Shown here: positions 7,204 to 16,034 of the stretch, piece by piece | Layout: each line of letters starts with the position of its first letter | Position numbering within the stretch: the stretch's first letter is position 1 | From: Vulcanimicrobiota bacterium | GTDB taxonomy: Bacteria > Vulcanimicrobiota > Vulcanimicrobiia > Vulcanimicrobiales > Vulcanimicrobiaceae | Assembly (NCBI GenBank): GCA_030041115.1 | Contig: JASHOM010000036.1 | Span: forward strand, 1-40,331 | DNA length: 40,331 nucleotides | Direction: 5' to 3' | The notes under the pieces: model-generated | What the model was told of the DNA's origin: nothing | What the model saw: only the letters and a program-made list of their open reading frames with translations | The model's database searches: none | Program-made: the position numbers and the translations under genes

Positions 7204-8748
7204 ATGGACTACCTGAACCGATCCGGCTTCGACGCCGAGGAGTTCGAGAGGGCGTTCACGGCTGCGGACTTTGACCGCTGCCGTGAATTGATTGATGCCG
7301 GCGAGGGCTTTGACGCAGTTCTAGCCCGCGCCCGGCTCGCGTTACGCGAGCGGCGCTACGTCGAGATCATCGGCGCTCTCTCGGAGGTCCCCAAGCGATC
7401 GACCGAGGCCCGTGCCGCCCGCGACGTTTTGCTCGGCGCGGCCTTGGGCTTTACCAAGGACTACGTCGCCGGAAATCGGCTCATCGATCGCGCGCTCGAG
7501 GAGCTGCCGGCCGGCAGCGCCTGGTACTACGACGCGCTGCACTATAAGGGGCTCATCGCGTGGATGAGGCAGCAGTACCGCGAGGCGGAATCGGCGTGCG
7601 TCCCGCAGCTCGCCTCGCCCGATCCGAACAATCGCGCGCGCGCGCGCAACCTGCTCTCTTGGATCGCGCTGCGTCGTGGTGACGTTCTGCGTCAGGTCGA
7701 CGAGCTGGAGAAAGCCCTCGACGAGCTCGATGCCGCCGAAGCCCCCGATCAGTTCCTTCGAGCCAACGCGCTGTTCACGCTCGCGGTGCTCTGTCGAGAA
7801 ATGCCGCTGCGCGAAACGGCCGAACGAGTGCGCAACGTGGCCGAAGCGCTTCCGTGGACTCCGGGTCTTCGGCTCGAACGCTTCCAGATCACGCGCTTTC
7901 TCGCTGCAATCGACGAGCTCGACGGCAACGAGCTCGCGGCTTTCGCCGGCTTTCGGAGCGCCTCGCGGCTCGCACCCTCGCAGCATTGGAGCATCCTCTG
8001 TCTCCTGGACCGGGCGCTGCTGGCAAAGAACACCGGCGAAATGGCCTTTGCCACCGAGCAGTTGCAGGAGGCTCACGAGATCGCGCAGCGGGTCTCCTGG
8101 ACGGAGGTTTCCGGCGAAGAGCGCTCGGCACTCCTCGTGCTCGCGGAACTTTTCGCTCACGACGATCCCGCAGTAGCCGAGCAGTATCTCGCACGCTTCC
8201 GCTCGATTCGGGGATCGGACATACCGCTGCTCTCCTACGGAACCGACCCGCGCGTGCGCGGCTTCGAGGCCTACTCGCAGGGTGTCGCCTGGCTGCGCCT
8301 GGGCGACATCGACGAAGGGAAAGCGGCGCTCACCGAAGCCTGGTCGATCTTCGAAGACTTCAACTATGCCTGGCGCGCCGCGCTTTGCGCCTTGTCGCTC
8401 TATCAGGTAACGCACGATCGCCGGTGGATTCAGCGAGCGGCTCGCAAGATCGCTCCCTGGCCGAACAGCTGGATCGCGCGCCGCATCGCCGATGCAACGA
8501 ACGCGTCGGTCTTGCGGCTGGACCGCATTCCGCCGGCGAAGCGGCAGGTGCTCGAGCTGTTGTGCGCCGGCCGCCGCAACTCGGAAATAGCAAGCGCGCT
8601 CGGGCGCAGCCCGAACACCGTGCGCAACCAACTCGCGCAGCTCTTTCAAACCTTCAACGTCAAGACCCGCGCGGAGCTCGTGGCCGCGCTCGCCAAACCC
8701 GTGCCGCCGGTGACCCTGCTCGACAACAAACGGCGCCGCCGCACCTAA
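7204..8748 (+). CDS. Large TPR-like protein with C-terminal LuxR/GerE helix-turn-helix
   Basis: Protein of 514 residues. Residues ~20-430 are helical and TPR/MalT-like, rich in Leu, Ala and Glu. A LuxR-type DNA-binding domain occupies ~442-495: PPAKRQVLELLCAGRRNSEI followed by ASALGRSPNTVRNQLAQLF. No receiver domain or ATPase P-loop is present, unlike MalT or LAL regulators, so it looks like a stand-alone sensor-regulator with a protein- or ligand-binding helical array. The gene lies just upstream of the cyclase/STAND gene, with an 18-bp palindrome between them. Targets are unknown. Confidence 0.8.
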   Translation: MDYLNRSGFDAEEFERAFTAADFDRCRELIDAGEGFDAVLARARLALRERRYVEIIGALSEVPKRSTEARAARDVLLGAALGFTKDYVAGNRLIDRALEELPAGSAWYYDALHYKGLIAWMRQQYREAESACVPQLASPDPNNRARARNLLSWIALRRGDVLRQVDELEKALDELDAAEAPDQFLRANALFTLAVLCREMPLRETAERVRNVAEALPWTPGLRLERFQITRFLAAIDELDGNELAAFAGFRSASRLAPSQHWSILCLLDRALLAKNTGEMAFATEQLQEAHEIAQRVSWTEVSGEERSALLVLAELFAHDDPAVAEQYLARFRSIRGSDIPLLSYGTDPRVRGFEAYSQGVAWLRLGDIDEGKAALTEAWSIFEDFNYAWRAALCALSLYQVTHDRRWIQRAARKIAPWPNSWIARRIADATNASVLRLDRIPPAKRQVLELLCAGRRNSEIASALGRSPNTVRNQLAQLFQTFNVKTRAELVAALAKPVPPVTLLDNKRRRRT

Positions 8749-8775
8749 GCGATCCGTACCGGGCGCGCTCCATCG

Positions 8776-8793
8776 CGCCGCCGATCGGCGGCG
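8776..8793. promoter_or_regulatory. 18-bp perfect palindrome CGCCGCCGA/TCGGCGGCG
   Basis: A perfect inverted repeat without spacer in the 79-bp gap between the LuxR-type regulator and the cyclase/STAND gene. It may be an operator for that regulator. In such GC-rich DNA chance or a transcript hairpin are alternatives. Confidence 0.35.
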
Positions 8794-8827
8794 GAGTCTG
8801 CGGCCGTCCGTTCGAAGGCTGAGAGCG

Positions 8828-11512
8828 ATGCAGTTGACGCCGGAGTCTTCCGGAATGCCGACGGGCACGGTTGCGTTCCTGTTCTCCGACATCGAGGGAA
8901 GCACGCGCCGTTGGGAACAGCACGGCGACGCGATGCGCGACACCCTGCGCCGTCACGACGAAATTATGCGCGCCGCGATCGAGACTCGGCGCGGCTACAT
9001 TTTCAAGACGATCGGCGATGCTTTCTGCGCCGCCTTTAGGACGGCCGGCGACGCGCTCGAGGCGGCCGTCGACGCACAGCGGCGTTTGGGACGCGAGGAT
9101 TTCAGCGCCACCAACGGCCTCTACGTTCGCATGGCGATTCACGTCGGTGAGACCGATGAACGCGCCGGCGATTACTTCGGCGTCGCGGTGAATCGAACGG
9201 CGCGGCTGCTTTCGGCCGGGCATGGCGGTCAGATCCTCCTTTCGGGCGTTGCCGCCGATCGGGCGCTCGCGCATCTGCCCAAAGGCGTGCACCTGCGCCA
9301 TCTCGGCGCGCTTGCGCTGCGCGATCTCACCGTGCCCGAGCGCGTCTACCAGCCCGTCGGAGCCGAGCTGCGCTCGGAGTTCAAGCCGCTGCGCGCACTC
9401 GAAACGCCGCCGAACAATCTTCCGCGCCGGCGGACGAGCTTCGTGGGCAGGCACGACGACGTCGCCCGCGTCGACGCACTCTTGGACGAAGGAGCGCTCC
9501 TCACCATCGTCGGCGCCGGAGGGATCGGAAAAACGCGGCTAGCGCTCGAGGTCGCTACCGCCCGGCTGAACGACGCGCGCGACGGTGCTTGGTTCGTCGA
9601 TCTGTCCTCCGTCGTCGACGCGGAACTGATCGCCGGAACGATGCTTGCGGCCTTGGGCGGCGAGAGCTCAGCCGACTCCGAGCCGCTCGACCAGCTCGTG
9701 GCGTACTTGGAGAAGCGCGAGCTGTTGCTGGTCTTGGACAATAGCGAGCATCTCGTCTCGGCCGTGGCCGCAATCGTCGCGGGAATCATCGCGCACTGTC
9801 CGCACGTTACCGTGCTGGCGACCAGTCGCGAGCCGCTCGATATTTCGGGCGAGCGCATCTACCGGCTATCGACGCTGGACCCCGCATCGGCGCTGCAGCT
9901 CTTCGCCGACCGCGCGCGCGCGGTCGATCCTTCCTTCAACATTGCGGAGAAGGCGGCGGCGGTCGAGGAGATTTGCAACCGCTTGGACGGGATCGCGCTG
10001 GCGATCGAGTTGGCCGCCGCCCGGATCCGCACGATGTCCGCCGAAGACCTGGCGGCGCACTTGGAGCTGCGTCTGCTTGCCGGCGGACGCGATCGCCGCC
10101 CGCGTCAGCAGACGATGCGCGCCCTCATCGATTGGAGTTACGATTTGCTGGCCGACGAGGAGCGCCGCGCACTGCGTCACTGCGCGGTCTTCGTGCGGGG
10201 CTTCACCCTTCGTGCGGCGGCCGACGTCTGCGCCCGCGAAGAGTGGCGCATGCTCGACGAGCTGGCCTCGCTCGTCGATAAATCGCTCGCGATTACCGAC
10301 GTCGCGGGATCGACTCAACGGTATCGCCTGCTCGAGCCGATCAGAGAGTATGCGCTCGAGAAGCTCAAAGAAGCCGGCGAGCTGGACGAGGCGCTCCGCC
10401 GTCACGCGCAAACGATGGCGGCGCTGGCCCGCAACGCCTACGAAGAATGGGAGAACGGACCCGGCGCCGATTGGCTGGCTCGGCTCGAGCAGGATCTCTC
10501 GAATTTTCGCATCGCGCTGCGCTGGAGCATGGACGAAGCAAACGATCGCGAGCTGGGAGCGCAGATCGTGGTGGGAACGACGCCGGTCTTTCTACGGCTC
10601 TCCTTGCTCGCCGAAGGCATCGCCTCGTGCGAGCGCGTGCTGCGCGACGGGCCGCTGCGCGGCGACGTCGAAGCGCACGTCCGATACGGCTTGTCGATGC
10701 TGTGCAGCAATATCGGCGACAACAAGAAGTGCCTGGATCAAGCCGAGGTCGCGGTGCGGCTCTATCGCGACGTTTCTTCCTCGCGCGGCTTGGCGCGAGC
10801 GCTTTCGCAAGTTGCCGCTCGCTACGCCCAGCAATCGCGTTACCAAGAAGCGAGAGCGGCGGCGGAAGAAGCCTTACGGCTGGCGCGCGAGAGCGGCGAC
10901 CGGCGACTGCTCGCCGACGTGCTGCGCCGCTGCGCCGATTCGTTTGGCGGCGAAGGACAAGCGGCCGCGCGCGCGCGATACGAAGAATGCGTCGCGCTCT
11001 TTCGCTCGCTGGGTCGCGACGACGAGACCGCGCGAGCCTTGAATTGGTGGGCGCAATGGGAGCAGGCCGTCGGCAATTATGCGACCGCGGCGCAGCTTCT
11101 GCAAGAGGCGGCGCGGCTCAACCAAAGCGACGCGGCGATGGTTACGTTCGCCTCCGACATTGCCGGCGTCTACCTTGCGATGGGCGATCGCAGGAGCGCC
11201 GAGCCCTTTGCTCGCACGTCGCTGCGCCTCGCGGCAAAGGCACACCACGACGTGCTGACCGCGCTCGCGCTGGTTTACTTAGCCGCCGTACGCAGTGAAA
11301 GCGATGCGGGCTCGGCGGCGCTGCTGCTCGGCTACGCTCGAGAGCGCCTGCGAGTCGCCGAATGGGAGCTCGTCCCGCCCGATACGACGACGCTGGCCGA
11401 GCTGCGCGACCGGTTGGAGCGTCAGCTCGGCGAACCGGAGGTCCTGCGCTTACTCGCGCAAGGAGCCGCGTGGAGCGAGGACGAGGCCATCGCCCGCGCT
11501 CTGGCGACGTAG
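8828..11512 (+). CDS. Class III nucleotide cyclase - STAND ATPase - TPR fusion protein
   Basis: Protein of 894 residues. Residues ~12-165 are a class III adenylate/guanylate cyclase domain with FLFSDIEGSTRRWEQH (first metal Asp), FKTIGDAF (second metal Asp) and GVAVNRTARLL (transition-state Asn and Arg), so it may be active. A P-loop NTPase of NB-ARC/STAND type follows, with VGAGGIGKTRLALEVA (~227), LLLVLDNSEHL (Walker B, ~299) and LATSREPLDISGERIYRL. The rest, from ~520, is a TPR-like helical array. Such fusions resemble the ATPase-TPR part of AfsR/MalT regulators but with a cyclase in place of the DNA-binding domain. It probably couples ligand or protein binding to cyclic nucleotide output. 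ATG 8858 is an alternative start. Confidence 0.87.
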   Translation: MQLTPESSGMPTGTVAFLFSDIEGSTRRWEQHGDAMRDTLRRHDEIMRAAIETRRGYIFKTIGDAFCAAFRTAGDALEAAVDAQRRLGREDFSATNGLYVRMAIHVGETDERAGDYFGVAVNRTARLLSAGHGGQILLSGVAADRALAHLPKGVHLRHLGALALRDLTVPERVYQPVGAELRSEFKPLRALETPPNNLPRRRTSFVGRHDDVARVDALLDEGALLTIVGAGGIGKTRLALEVATARLNDARDGAWFVDLSSVVDAELIAGTMLAALGGESSADSEPLDQLVAYLEKRELLLVLDNSEHLVSAVAAIVAGIIAHCPHVTVLATSREPLDISGERIYRLSTLDPASALQLFADRARAVDPSFNIAEKAAAVEEICNRLDGIALAIELAAARIRTMSAEDLAAHLELRLLAGGRDRRPRQQTMRALIDWSYDLLADEERRALRHCAVFVRGFTLRAAADVCAREEWRMLDELASLVDKSLAITDVAGSTQRYRLLEPIREYALEKLKEAGELDEALRRHAQTMAALARNAYEEWENGPGADWLARLEQDLSNFRIALRWSMDEANDRELGAQIVVGTTPVFLRLSLLAEGIASCERVLRDGPLRGDVEAHVRYGLSMLCSNIGDNKKCLDQAEVAVRLYRDVSSSRGLARALSQVAARYAQQSRYQEARAAAEEALRLARESGDRRLLADVLRRCADSFGGEGQAAARARYEECVALFRSLGRDDETARALNWWAQWEQAVGNYATAAQLLQEAARLNQSDAAMVTFASDIAGVYLAMGDRRSAEPFARTSLRLAAKAHHDVLTALALVYLAAVRSESDAGSAALLLGYARERLRVAEWELVPPDTTTLAELRDRLERQLGEPEVLRLLAQGAAWSEDEAIARALAT

Positions 11513-11533
11513 GCCCAAGGGGCTCCTAGCGCA

Positions 11534-12067
11534 CTAGCAGGGTTTCGGCCCGTTCTGCGGGCGGATCTCCTCGTCGGCTCCCTCCACGTACGTGCATTGA
11601 TGGGCGAGCTTGTATTGACCGGTTTCACCGGTGCAGCCGTGGATCGCCTTATACGTTCCGCTCACTTCGTTGGTCTTCGAATCGTACGTCGACGACGCGC
11701 TAAAGGCGCAGTAGCCGTCGGTCAGCTCGATGACGCTCGTACCCTTGGCCGAGGTTCCGTTCACCGTCAGGCCGACCGACTCGCTCACCGGGGCATGTCC
11801 GAATTTAATGGAAAGCGTACCGCCCAAGGCGCTGCCCGATTGCGCGAGCGACTCGGTCGCTTTGCCCGTTTTGTAGATGCTGTCGTGGAAAGTGCCGCTG
11901 TATTGGCCGCTGTAGTTGGCGCGCGCCGCCGCGCGGTCGTCGCCGCCGGGCATTCCCTGCGCCGCCGAACTCGCGCCGGGCACGCCGGTTCCCGCGCCGC
12001 CGCAAGCGGTGACGGCCAAGAGTACGGCGGCAACGGCTGGGGTCTGTCGTGCGAATAATCTTCTCAT
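11534..12067 (-). CDS. Small secreted lipoprotein of unknown function
   Basis: Protein of 177 residues from the ATG at 12067, chosen because GGAGG lies just upstream and the signal peptide MRRLFARQTPAVAAVLLAVTACGG starts there with lipobox VTAC; upstream codons in this frame look non-coding. The mature part has a beta-rich composition (YSGQYSGTFHDSIYK, GTLSIKFGHA, GTSVIELTDGYC, GTYKAIHGC) and paired Cys, like small lipocalin-like or beta-barrel domains. No specific family is recognised. It is transcribed divergently from the GH125 gene, sharing a 61-bp upstream region. Confidence 0.75.
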   Translation of the reverse strand: MRRLFARQTPAVAAVLLAVTACGGAGTGVPGASSAAQGMPGGDDRAAARANYSGQYSGTFHDSIYKTGKATESLAQSGSALGGTLSIKFGHAPVSESVGLTVNGTSAKGTSVIELTDGYCAFSASSTYDSKTNEVSGTYKAIHGCTGETGQYKLAHQCTYVEGADEEIRPQNGPKPC

Positions 12068-12128
12068 CGTTCCTCCGAATGACGAACGTATTTGGTGAAC
12101 ATACCGTTCCGGGCACCCGAGTGCCTTC

Positions 12129-13598
12129 GTGCGCCCGAGGATGGAGCTTCGAGCCGGCGTGCCGCGAGCGCAAAGATTCTCCGCCCCCGGTCGCCAATGG
12201 CGTGGTGTGACCGGGCCGTGCCGTCGAATCATCGCGCTGCTGATCGGTGCCGCCGCCGTCCTTCCCCTTCGTACCTTCGCGCAGACCCTCGACGTTCCGG
12301 TCGAATCGGGCATCCGCCCGATCCAAACCGAGACGCTGTTTCACGAGCTCTTCGCCGACTTCTTCAAAGAATCGGACGGTACGACGTACGTTCAAACGGG
12401 CGACATTCCGGCGATGTGGCTGCGCGACTCGGCGGCCCAGACGATCCCGTACATTCGCTTTACCGCCGCCTATCCCGCGCTGCGCGTTCCGTTCTCCGGC
12501 GTGATCGGGCGCGACGCCAAGAACATCCTCACCGATCCGTACGCCGAAGCGTTCAGCGCCGACTATCACGTCTGGGAGCGAAAATGGGAGATCGACTCGC
12601 TCGCCTGGCCGGTCATGCTCGTTTTCGTCTACTACGCAAACACCCACGATCGCAGCATCTTCACGCCGACCCTTCACAGCGCGATGCAGACCATCGTCAC
12701 GACGCTCGAATGCGAACGGCATCACGCCTCGTGCAGCCATTACTCGTGGCCCGATCCGGTTCCGACGCACGCTTCGTACAATCCGAATACGGGCCTCATC
12801 TGGAGCGCATTTCGACCTTCGGACGATCCCGTGACCTATCGCTTCAACGTTCCGCAGAACGCGATGGCGGTCGTCGCGATGCGGCTGCTGGCAAGGTTTG
12901 CGCGCGACGCGTTCAAAGACGATGCGCTGGCGCAACGGGCGACGACGCTGGCCGCCGCCGTGCAGACGGGCGTGATGCGATACGGCCGCGTCTTCGACCG
13001 CAAGTACGGCTGGCTGTACGCGTATGAAACCGACGGAAACGGGCACTACGCTTTCATGGACGATGCCAACATTCCGAATTTGACCGCCATGCCGTTTTAC
13101 GGTTGGTGCGCGAGCAACGATCCGGTCTATCTCGATACGCGCCGGTTCACCTTGAGCTCGGAGAACCCGTACTATTACTCGGGAACGTACGCGACCGGAC
13201 TCGGAAGCCCGCACACGCCCAAGGGCTGGGTCTGGCCGCTGGGAATCATCGGCGCGGCGCTCTCGACCACGCAGCGCTCCGACATCGTCACCGCGATCGA
13301 CATGCTGGACCGAAGCGACACGCTCAACGGGTTGATGCACGAGTCTGTCAATCCGGATAACCCGCAGGAGTTCACGCGCCCGGAGTTCGGATGGGCGAAC
13401 GCTTTTTGGGCCGACCTGCTCTTTCGCACCGTTGCGGGCTACCCGGCCACTCCGCTAGGTCTGCTCACCACGATGATTCCCGGCGAGCACCAGAGCGAAA
13501 TTCCGACCATTACGCCCGCGTGGACGCAATTCTCCGACCGTGCCGAGATCGTGCGCACGCTGGGACGTTTACTGGCGCAAGCTCCCCGCAACTGGTAA
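12129..13598 (+). CDS. Secreted glycoside hydrolase family 125 (exo-alpha-1,6-mannosidase type)
   Basis: Protein of up to 489 residues. The GH125 signature is clear: TGDIPAMWLRDSAAQTIPYI (~90), WERKWEIDSLAWPVML (~148), GLIWSAFRPSDD, MDDANIPNLTAMPFYGW, GLGSPHTPKGWVWPLGII and RPEFGWANAFWADLL near the end. GH125 enzymes are metal-independent inverting exo-alpha-mannosidases acting on alpha-1,6-linked mannose; acidic residues in the conserved blocks are candidates for catalysis but I have not mapped them exactly. A signal peptide RRIIALLIGAAAVLPLRTFA is preceded by an unusually long n-region, so the GTG at 12207 may be the true start. It likely processes external mannan or glycoprotein glycans. 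Confidence 0.9.
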   Translation: MRPRMELRAGVPRAQRFSAPGRQWRGVTGPCRRIIALLIGAAAVLPLRTFAQTLDVPVESGIRPIQTETLFHELFADFFKESDGTTYVQTGDIPAMWLRDSAAQTIPYIRFTAAYPALRVPFSGVIGRDAKNILTDPYAEAFSADYHVWERKWEIDSLAWPVMLVFVYYANTHDRSIFTPTLHSAMQTIVTTLECERHHASCSHYSWPDPVPTHASYNPNTGLIWSAFRPSDDPVTYRFNVPQNAMAVVAMRLLARFARDAFKDDALAQRATTLAAAVQTGVMRYGRVFDRKYGWLYAYETDGNGHYAFMDDANIPNLTAMPFYGWCASNDPVYLDTRRFTLSSENPYYYSGTYATGLGSPHTPKGWVWPLGIIGAALSTTQRSDIVTAIDMLDRSDTLNGLMHESVNPDNPQEFTRPEFGWANAFWADLLFRTVAGYPATPLGLLTTMIPGEHQSEIPTITPAWTQFSDRAEIVRTLGRLLAQAPRNW

Positions 13599-13646
13599 GC
13601 GGGCGGCGCGGCAGGCTTACGCTTCGTCAAATCGAAGCTCGCCGAA

Positions 13647-14678
13647 GTGATTCGCTCGTTCTCTGTCGCGTTGGTCGCGCTCATGTTGAGCGCGTGCTCG
13701 GTCGCTAGAGAAGGCAACCTTCCCGCGAGCGGCGTTACGGATCTCGCCGGGTCGCCGGATCGACTCGGGGCCGCCGCCTCCGGCAGCGTTTATGTCGCGA
13801 ACTGGTACGACAGCACGGTCTCCGTCTACTCCGCGGGCGGAGCGTCGAGGCTGCGAACGATCACCGATGGAGTCTCGTATCCCAACGCGTTGGCTATCGA
13901 CAAGACGGGGAACCTCTTTGTCGGCAACTACGGCATGGCGAGCGGGAGCATCACCAGCAGCGTCGCGGTTTACGGCGCGAACGGAAAGCAACCGAGCCGG
14001 ACGATCGCACAAGGGATCGTCGGTCCCTATGCGATCGCGTTTTCTTCCGGAAAGGTTTACGTCGCGAACAACGGCGGTCCCACCGTGACCGTGTACTCGC
14101 GCAACTCGAACGCGGTATTGCAAACGATCTCGCACGGCGTGGGGTCGCCCGAGGCCTTGCTCTTCGACGGCGCGGGGAACCTTTACGTGGCGAACTGGCT
14201 CTACAACAGCGTCGCCGTCTACCCGCCCGGCAAGATCAATCCGATGCGGACGATAAAGACGCAAATATCGCGACCCGACGCCCTCGCCCTCGATGCGGCG
14301 TCCAATCTCTACGTGGCGAACTTTCGCGGCCGCTCGGTGACGATCTATCGCCCCAAGCACGATAAAACGCCGCGCGAAATCACCAAAGGCGTCGCCGAAC
14401 CCGTCGCGCTCATTTCAACCGCGGCAAAGGAGCTGTACGTACTGAACCGCCAGAACGATACGGTCACGATTTATTCCGAAACGACGCTCGATCGCGTCGG
14501 CGTGATCTCCGACGGCATCGCTTGCCCGACGACGATGGCGATGAGTTCGACCGGGCTGCTGTACGTCGCGAACTCTTGCCCGAGCTCCGTTACCGTCTAT
14601 TCGCCTCCCGGCACCACGCCGATCCGCACCATCACCAAGGGGCTCGACGGGCCGGTGGCGATCGCCGTAGCACGGTAG
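13647..14678 (+). CDS. NHL/SMP-30-like beta-propeller lipoprotein
   Basis: Protein of 343 residues starting at GTG. Signal peptide with lipobox LSAC (MIRSFSVALVALMLSACSVA). The mature part is a series of ~45-residue blades, each carrying a variant of 'LYVANxxxxSVTVYxxG' followed by 'xRTIxxGxxxPxAL'. This is the pattern of six- or seven-bladed NHL/YVTN propellers, used for binding or as lactonase-like enzymes; no catalytic residues can be assigned. It ends 3 bp before the second phosphoesterase gene and is probably co-transcribed with it. Related propeller lipoproteins lie at 23141-24088 and 28793-29806 on the other strand. Confidence 0.82.
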   Translation: MIRSFSVALVALMLSACSVAREGNLPASGVTDLAGSPDRLGAAASGSVYVANWYDSTVSVYSAGGASRLRTITDGVSYPNALAIDKTGNLFVGNYGMASGSITSSVAVYGANGKQPSRTIAQGIVGPYAIAFSSGKVYVANNGGPTVTVYSRNSNAVLQTISHGVGSPEALLFDGAGNLYVANWLYNSVAVYPPGKINPMRTIKTQISRPDALALDAASNLYVANFRGRSVTIYRPKHDKTPREITKGVAEPVALISTAAKELYVLNRQNDTVTIYSETTLDRVGVISDGIACPTTMAMSSTGLLYVANSCPSSVTVYSPPGTTPIRTITKGLDGPVAIAVAR

Positions 14679-14681
14679 CTC

Positions 14682-16034
14682 GTGGCCGCCAACGCTCCGG
14701 CGCGAGCCGGACTCGTCCTCGTCCTCGGCCTTGCGCTCGCAGCCTGCGGGCGAAGCGCTTCGACGATCTCGCTTCCCTCCGCGCCGGCGCCGGCGCGCGT
14801 GCCGGCTTCGTCGAAAATCACCCACGTCGTCATCATCGTTCAGGAGAATCGGTCGACCGATAATCTGTTCAACGGCCTTCCGGGCGCCGACACGACTCGC
14901 TTCGGCTTGAACTCTCGGGGCAAGCGCGTTGCGCTCGAGCCCGTCAGCCTCACCGCACCGTACGACCTCAGCCACGCGCATGCGGCCTTCGTGGTCGAGT
15001 ACGCGCAAGGCAAGCTCAACGGCTTCAACAACGAGTCGTCGTCGTGCGTGTCGGCCACCTTTTGCGGTCCGCGTCAGCGCCGCGCTTACGGCTACGTGCC
15101 GCACGACGAGATCAAGCCGTACTTCGACATGGCCCAGCAGTACGCATTCGCCGACGAGATGTTCCAAACCAACGAGGGGCCGAGCTTCCCGGCCCATCAG
15201 TACTTGATCAGCGGAACGTCGTCGGTTGCCAACGGATCCGGTCTGCGGGCCGCCGACAATCCCTTCCGCCCGGACGGCCAGAACGGCGCCGGCGGCGGCT
15301 GCGATTCGCAGCCGGGAACGCTCGTGCCGGTGATCGACGCGGCGGGCCTCGAAAGCGAACGCGTCTATCCGTGCTTCAACCGTATCTCGTTGATGGAGTT
15401 GCTCGAGCGCAAGGGGCTTACGTGGCGCTACTATCAGGCGTCGAAAGGAGCGGGTCTCTGGAACGCCCCCGATGCGATCGTGCACGTTTGGCAGAGCGGT
15501 GCGTTCTCGACCGAGGTCGTCACGCCGCCGTCGCAGGTTCTCACCGACGTGGCGCAGGGGCATTTAGCCGACGTCGTCTGGGTAACGCCGACGGCGCTCG
15601 CCTCCGATCACGCGCGCGCGACGAACGGCTCGGGGCCGTCGTGGGTGGCCTCCGTCGTCAACGCGGTCGGCGAGAGCCAATACTGGGACAGCACGGCGAT
15701 CTTCATCATGTGGGACGACTGGGGCGGCTGGTACGATCACGTGGCGCCGCACATATATAATTCCTACGAGCTGGGCTTCCGCGTTCCGTTGATCGTGATA
15801 TCGCCGTATGCCAAGAAACACTACGTCTCGCACGTTCCGCACGAGTTCGGAAGCATTCTCAAGTTTACCGAGAAAATCTTCGGATTGCCGTCGATGCACA
15901 CGACGGACGCGCGCTCCGACGACCTCTTCGATTGTTTCGACTTTTCGCAGGCACCGTCGAAGTTCGCGCGCATTCCGGCGAAGTATCCGCCGAGCTATTT
16001 CTTCAAGCAGCCCTCGACGGAGCCCGACGATTAA
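14682..16034 (+). CDS. Phosphoesterase-family lipoprotein (PF04185), copy 2
   Basis: Protein of 450 residues starting at GTG, with lipobox LAAC. It shares its core blocks with the 5110-6471 gene: HVVIIVQENRSTDNLFNGLP, GYVPHDEIKPYFDMAQQYAF, ASDHARATNGSGPSWVASVV, FIMWDDWGGWYDHVAP and VISPYAKKHYVSH. The two are therefore ancient paralogues placed ~8 kb apart. Predicted activity is phospholipase C-like or acid phosphatase at the cell surface. There is only a 3-bp gap from the propeller gene and no good ribosome site, so translation may be coupled. The stop overlaps the likely start of the GloVer gene. Confidence 0.88.
   Translation: MAANAPARAGLVLVLGLALAACGRSASTISLPSAPAPARVPASSKITHVVIIVQENRSTDNLFNGLPGADTTRFGLNSRGKRVALEPVSLTAPYDLSHAHAAFVVEYAQGKLNGFNNESSSCVSATFCGPRQRRAYGYVPHDEIKPYFDMAQQYAFADEMFQTNEGPSFPAHQYLISGTSSVANGSGLRAADNPFRPDGQNGAGGGCDSQPGTLVPVIDAAGLESERVYPCFNRISLMELLERKGLTWRYYQASKGAGLWNAPDAIVHVWQSGAFSTEVVTPPSQVLTDVAQGHLADVVWVTPTALASDHARATNGSGPSWVASVVNAVGESQYWDSTAIFIMWDDWGGWYDHVAPHIYNSYELGFRVPLIVISPYAKKHYVSHVPHEFGSILKFTEKIFGLPSMHTTDARSDDLFDCFDFSQAPSKFARIPAKYPPSYFFKQPSTEPDD

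Noticed and set aside
7342-8943. Minus-strand ORF of 533 codons
   Set aside because: Antisense of the LuxR-type regulator gene, with low-complexity Arg-rich product and no ribosome site.
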